DNA of 64,000 nucleotides from Hahella sp050299855 (GTDB taxonomy: Bacteria; Pseudomonadota; Gammaproteobacteria; Pseudomonadales; Oleiphilaceae), in assembly GCA_050299855.1 (NCBI GenBank), contig JBNKWQ010000011.1:124001-188000 (forward strand), in the 5' to 3' direction. Numbering within the stretch: the first letter of the stretch is position 1; each line of letters starts with the position of its first letter. Made by a program: the position numbers and the translations under genes. This document shows positions 63,309 to 64,000 of this stretch, piece by piece. The notes under the pieces are model-generated. The model did not search any database and had not been told where the DNA came from. It worked only from the letters and a program-made list of their open reading frames with translations.

Positions 63309-64000
63309 ATGAACCAAGCAGACACCCCTCCCCCTATTGACCATGAATACAACACCGATTACGAAGTCGGCCAGGATAATCTACAGGTAGTCGGTCTCGA
63401 ACTTCACAACCCGGTGTTCTTCGTCAGCGCGATACTAATCCTGTTCTTTGTCATAGGTACCCTGCTCTTTCCCGCAGAAGCTAAAACGGCACTGGAAGGC
63501 GCCAGATCCTGGTCCATTGAACATTTTGACTGGCTGTTTATGCTCAGCGGTAATCTTTTTGTGTTTTTCTGCCTGGCGATGATCGTATTGCCAGTGGGCA
63601 AAATCCGACTTGGCGGCAAAGAAGCCAAACCTGAATTTTCCACGATATCCTGGTTTGCCATGCTATTTGCTGCCGGCATGGGGATCGGCTTGATGTTCTG
63701 GAGTGTGGCGGAGCCTGTCGCCTATTACACTGACTGGTACGGCACCCCGCTCAATGTGGAACCCAACACTGCCGAAGGGGCTAGACTAGCCATGGGGGCA
63801 ACCATGTATCATTGGGGTCTGCATCCCTGGGCGATCTATGGAGTAGTTGCTCTGGCATTGGCCTTTTTTTCCTATAACAAAAAACTTCCGCTCACTATTC
63901 GCTCAGCCTTCTATCCGGTGTTTGGTGACCGGGTCTGGGGACACCTCGGCAATCTCATCGACACCGTTGCAGTACTGGCGACAATTTTTGGCCTGGCGAC
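63309..64000 (+). CDS. BCCT-family betaine/choline transporter, partial
   Basis: The first 230 residues of a sodium- or proton-coupled betaine/carnitine/choline transporter; the gene runs off the right edge. After a hydrophilic 30-residue N terminus come membrane helices including FAMLFAAGMGIGLMFWSVAE, the hallmark glycine-rich helix and MFWSVAEP segment, and YHWGLHPWAIYGVVALALAF. It likely imports glycine betaine or choline and so fits the gbc/sox pathway at the other end of the window. Confidence 0.92.
   Translation, partial: MNQADTPPPIDHEYNTDYEVGQDNLQVVGLELHNPVFFVSAILILFFVIGTLLFPAEAKTALEGARSWSIEHFDWLFMLSGNLFVFFCLAMIVLPVGKIRLGGKEAKPEFSTISWFAMLFAAGMGIGLMFWSVAEPVAYYTDWYGTPLNVEPNTAEGARLAMGATMYHWGLHPWAIYGVVALALAFFSYNKKLPLTIRSAFYPVFGDRVWGHLGNLIDTVAVLATIFGLA

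Overview
The window looks like chromosomal DNA from a marine-type gammaproteobacterium (Oceanospirillales/Pseudomonadales-like). It has moderate GC, gene content typical of a free-living heterotroph that grows on osmolytes and polyamines, LpxC (Gram-negative envelope), MetR/MetE, DauA and PotFGHI-type transporters. This placement is inferred from gene content only. No tRNA, rRNA, CRISPR array, complete insertion sequence or prophage was seen.

Layout. (1) 1-10.3 kb: glycine betaine/sarcosine catabolism. gbcB (+) faces a long minus-strand operon glyA-sdaA-soxB-soxD-soxA-soxG-purU. Sarcosine is oxidatively demethylated by the heterotetrameric oxidase, glycine and the one-carbon unit go through GlyA to serine, SdaA makes pyruvate, and PurU disposes of excess formyl-THF. 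A BCCT-type transporter begins at the far right edge and could supply betaine or choline. (2) 10.5-20.5 kb: mixed region with a periplasmic binding protein, two gene remnants, dauA with a coupled small gene, a complete lpxC outside any cell-division cluster, a DEAD-box helicase, a pair made of an Nmad3-type nucleotide-modification protein and a MazG-type pyrophosphohydrolase, and an MFS permease. (3) 20.6-39.3 kb: polyamine island. It holds PotFGHI uptake, SpuC and BauA aminotransferases, two gamma-glutamylpolyamine synthetases, a gamma-glutamyl oxidase, PuuD hydrolase, GabD, a PuuC/KauB-like dehydrogenase, and AguA/AguB for agmatine. A second oxidase plus a PuuR-like repressor lie at 53-55 kb. 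AT-rich dyads in the island resemble PuuR sites. (4) 39.4-41.3 kb: small membrane genes and a decayed LysR gene.

(5) 41.3-51.8 kb: the most unusual part. Ten same-strand genes encode a TolR/MotB-like protein with a YfaP-type outer domain, an FHA protein, a MotA/TolQ/ExbB channel protein, a second FHA protein, a PP2C phosphatase, a membrane-anchored thermolysin propeptide, an M4 protease joined through a membrane helix to a cytoplasmic FHA domain, a second PP2C phosphatase with a membrane tail, a membrane Ser/Thr kinase with a PEGA domain, and an OmpA-like lipoprotein. I read this as a trans-envelope phospho-signalling machine in which a cytoplasmic kinase/phosphatase/FHA switch may control a proton-channel complex and a periplasmic protease. 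I do not recognise it as a described system.

(6) 51.8-64 kb: glutaminase, the second polyamine oxidase with PuuR, divergent metR/metE with MetR boxes, a 7TM-GGDEF-EAL protein whose GGDEF half is degenerate, a D-amino acid aminotransferase, a DUF2750 protein, and the start of the BCCT transporter, which runs off the window.
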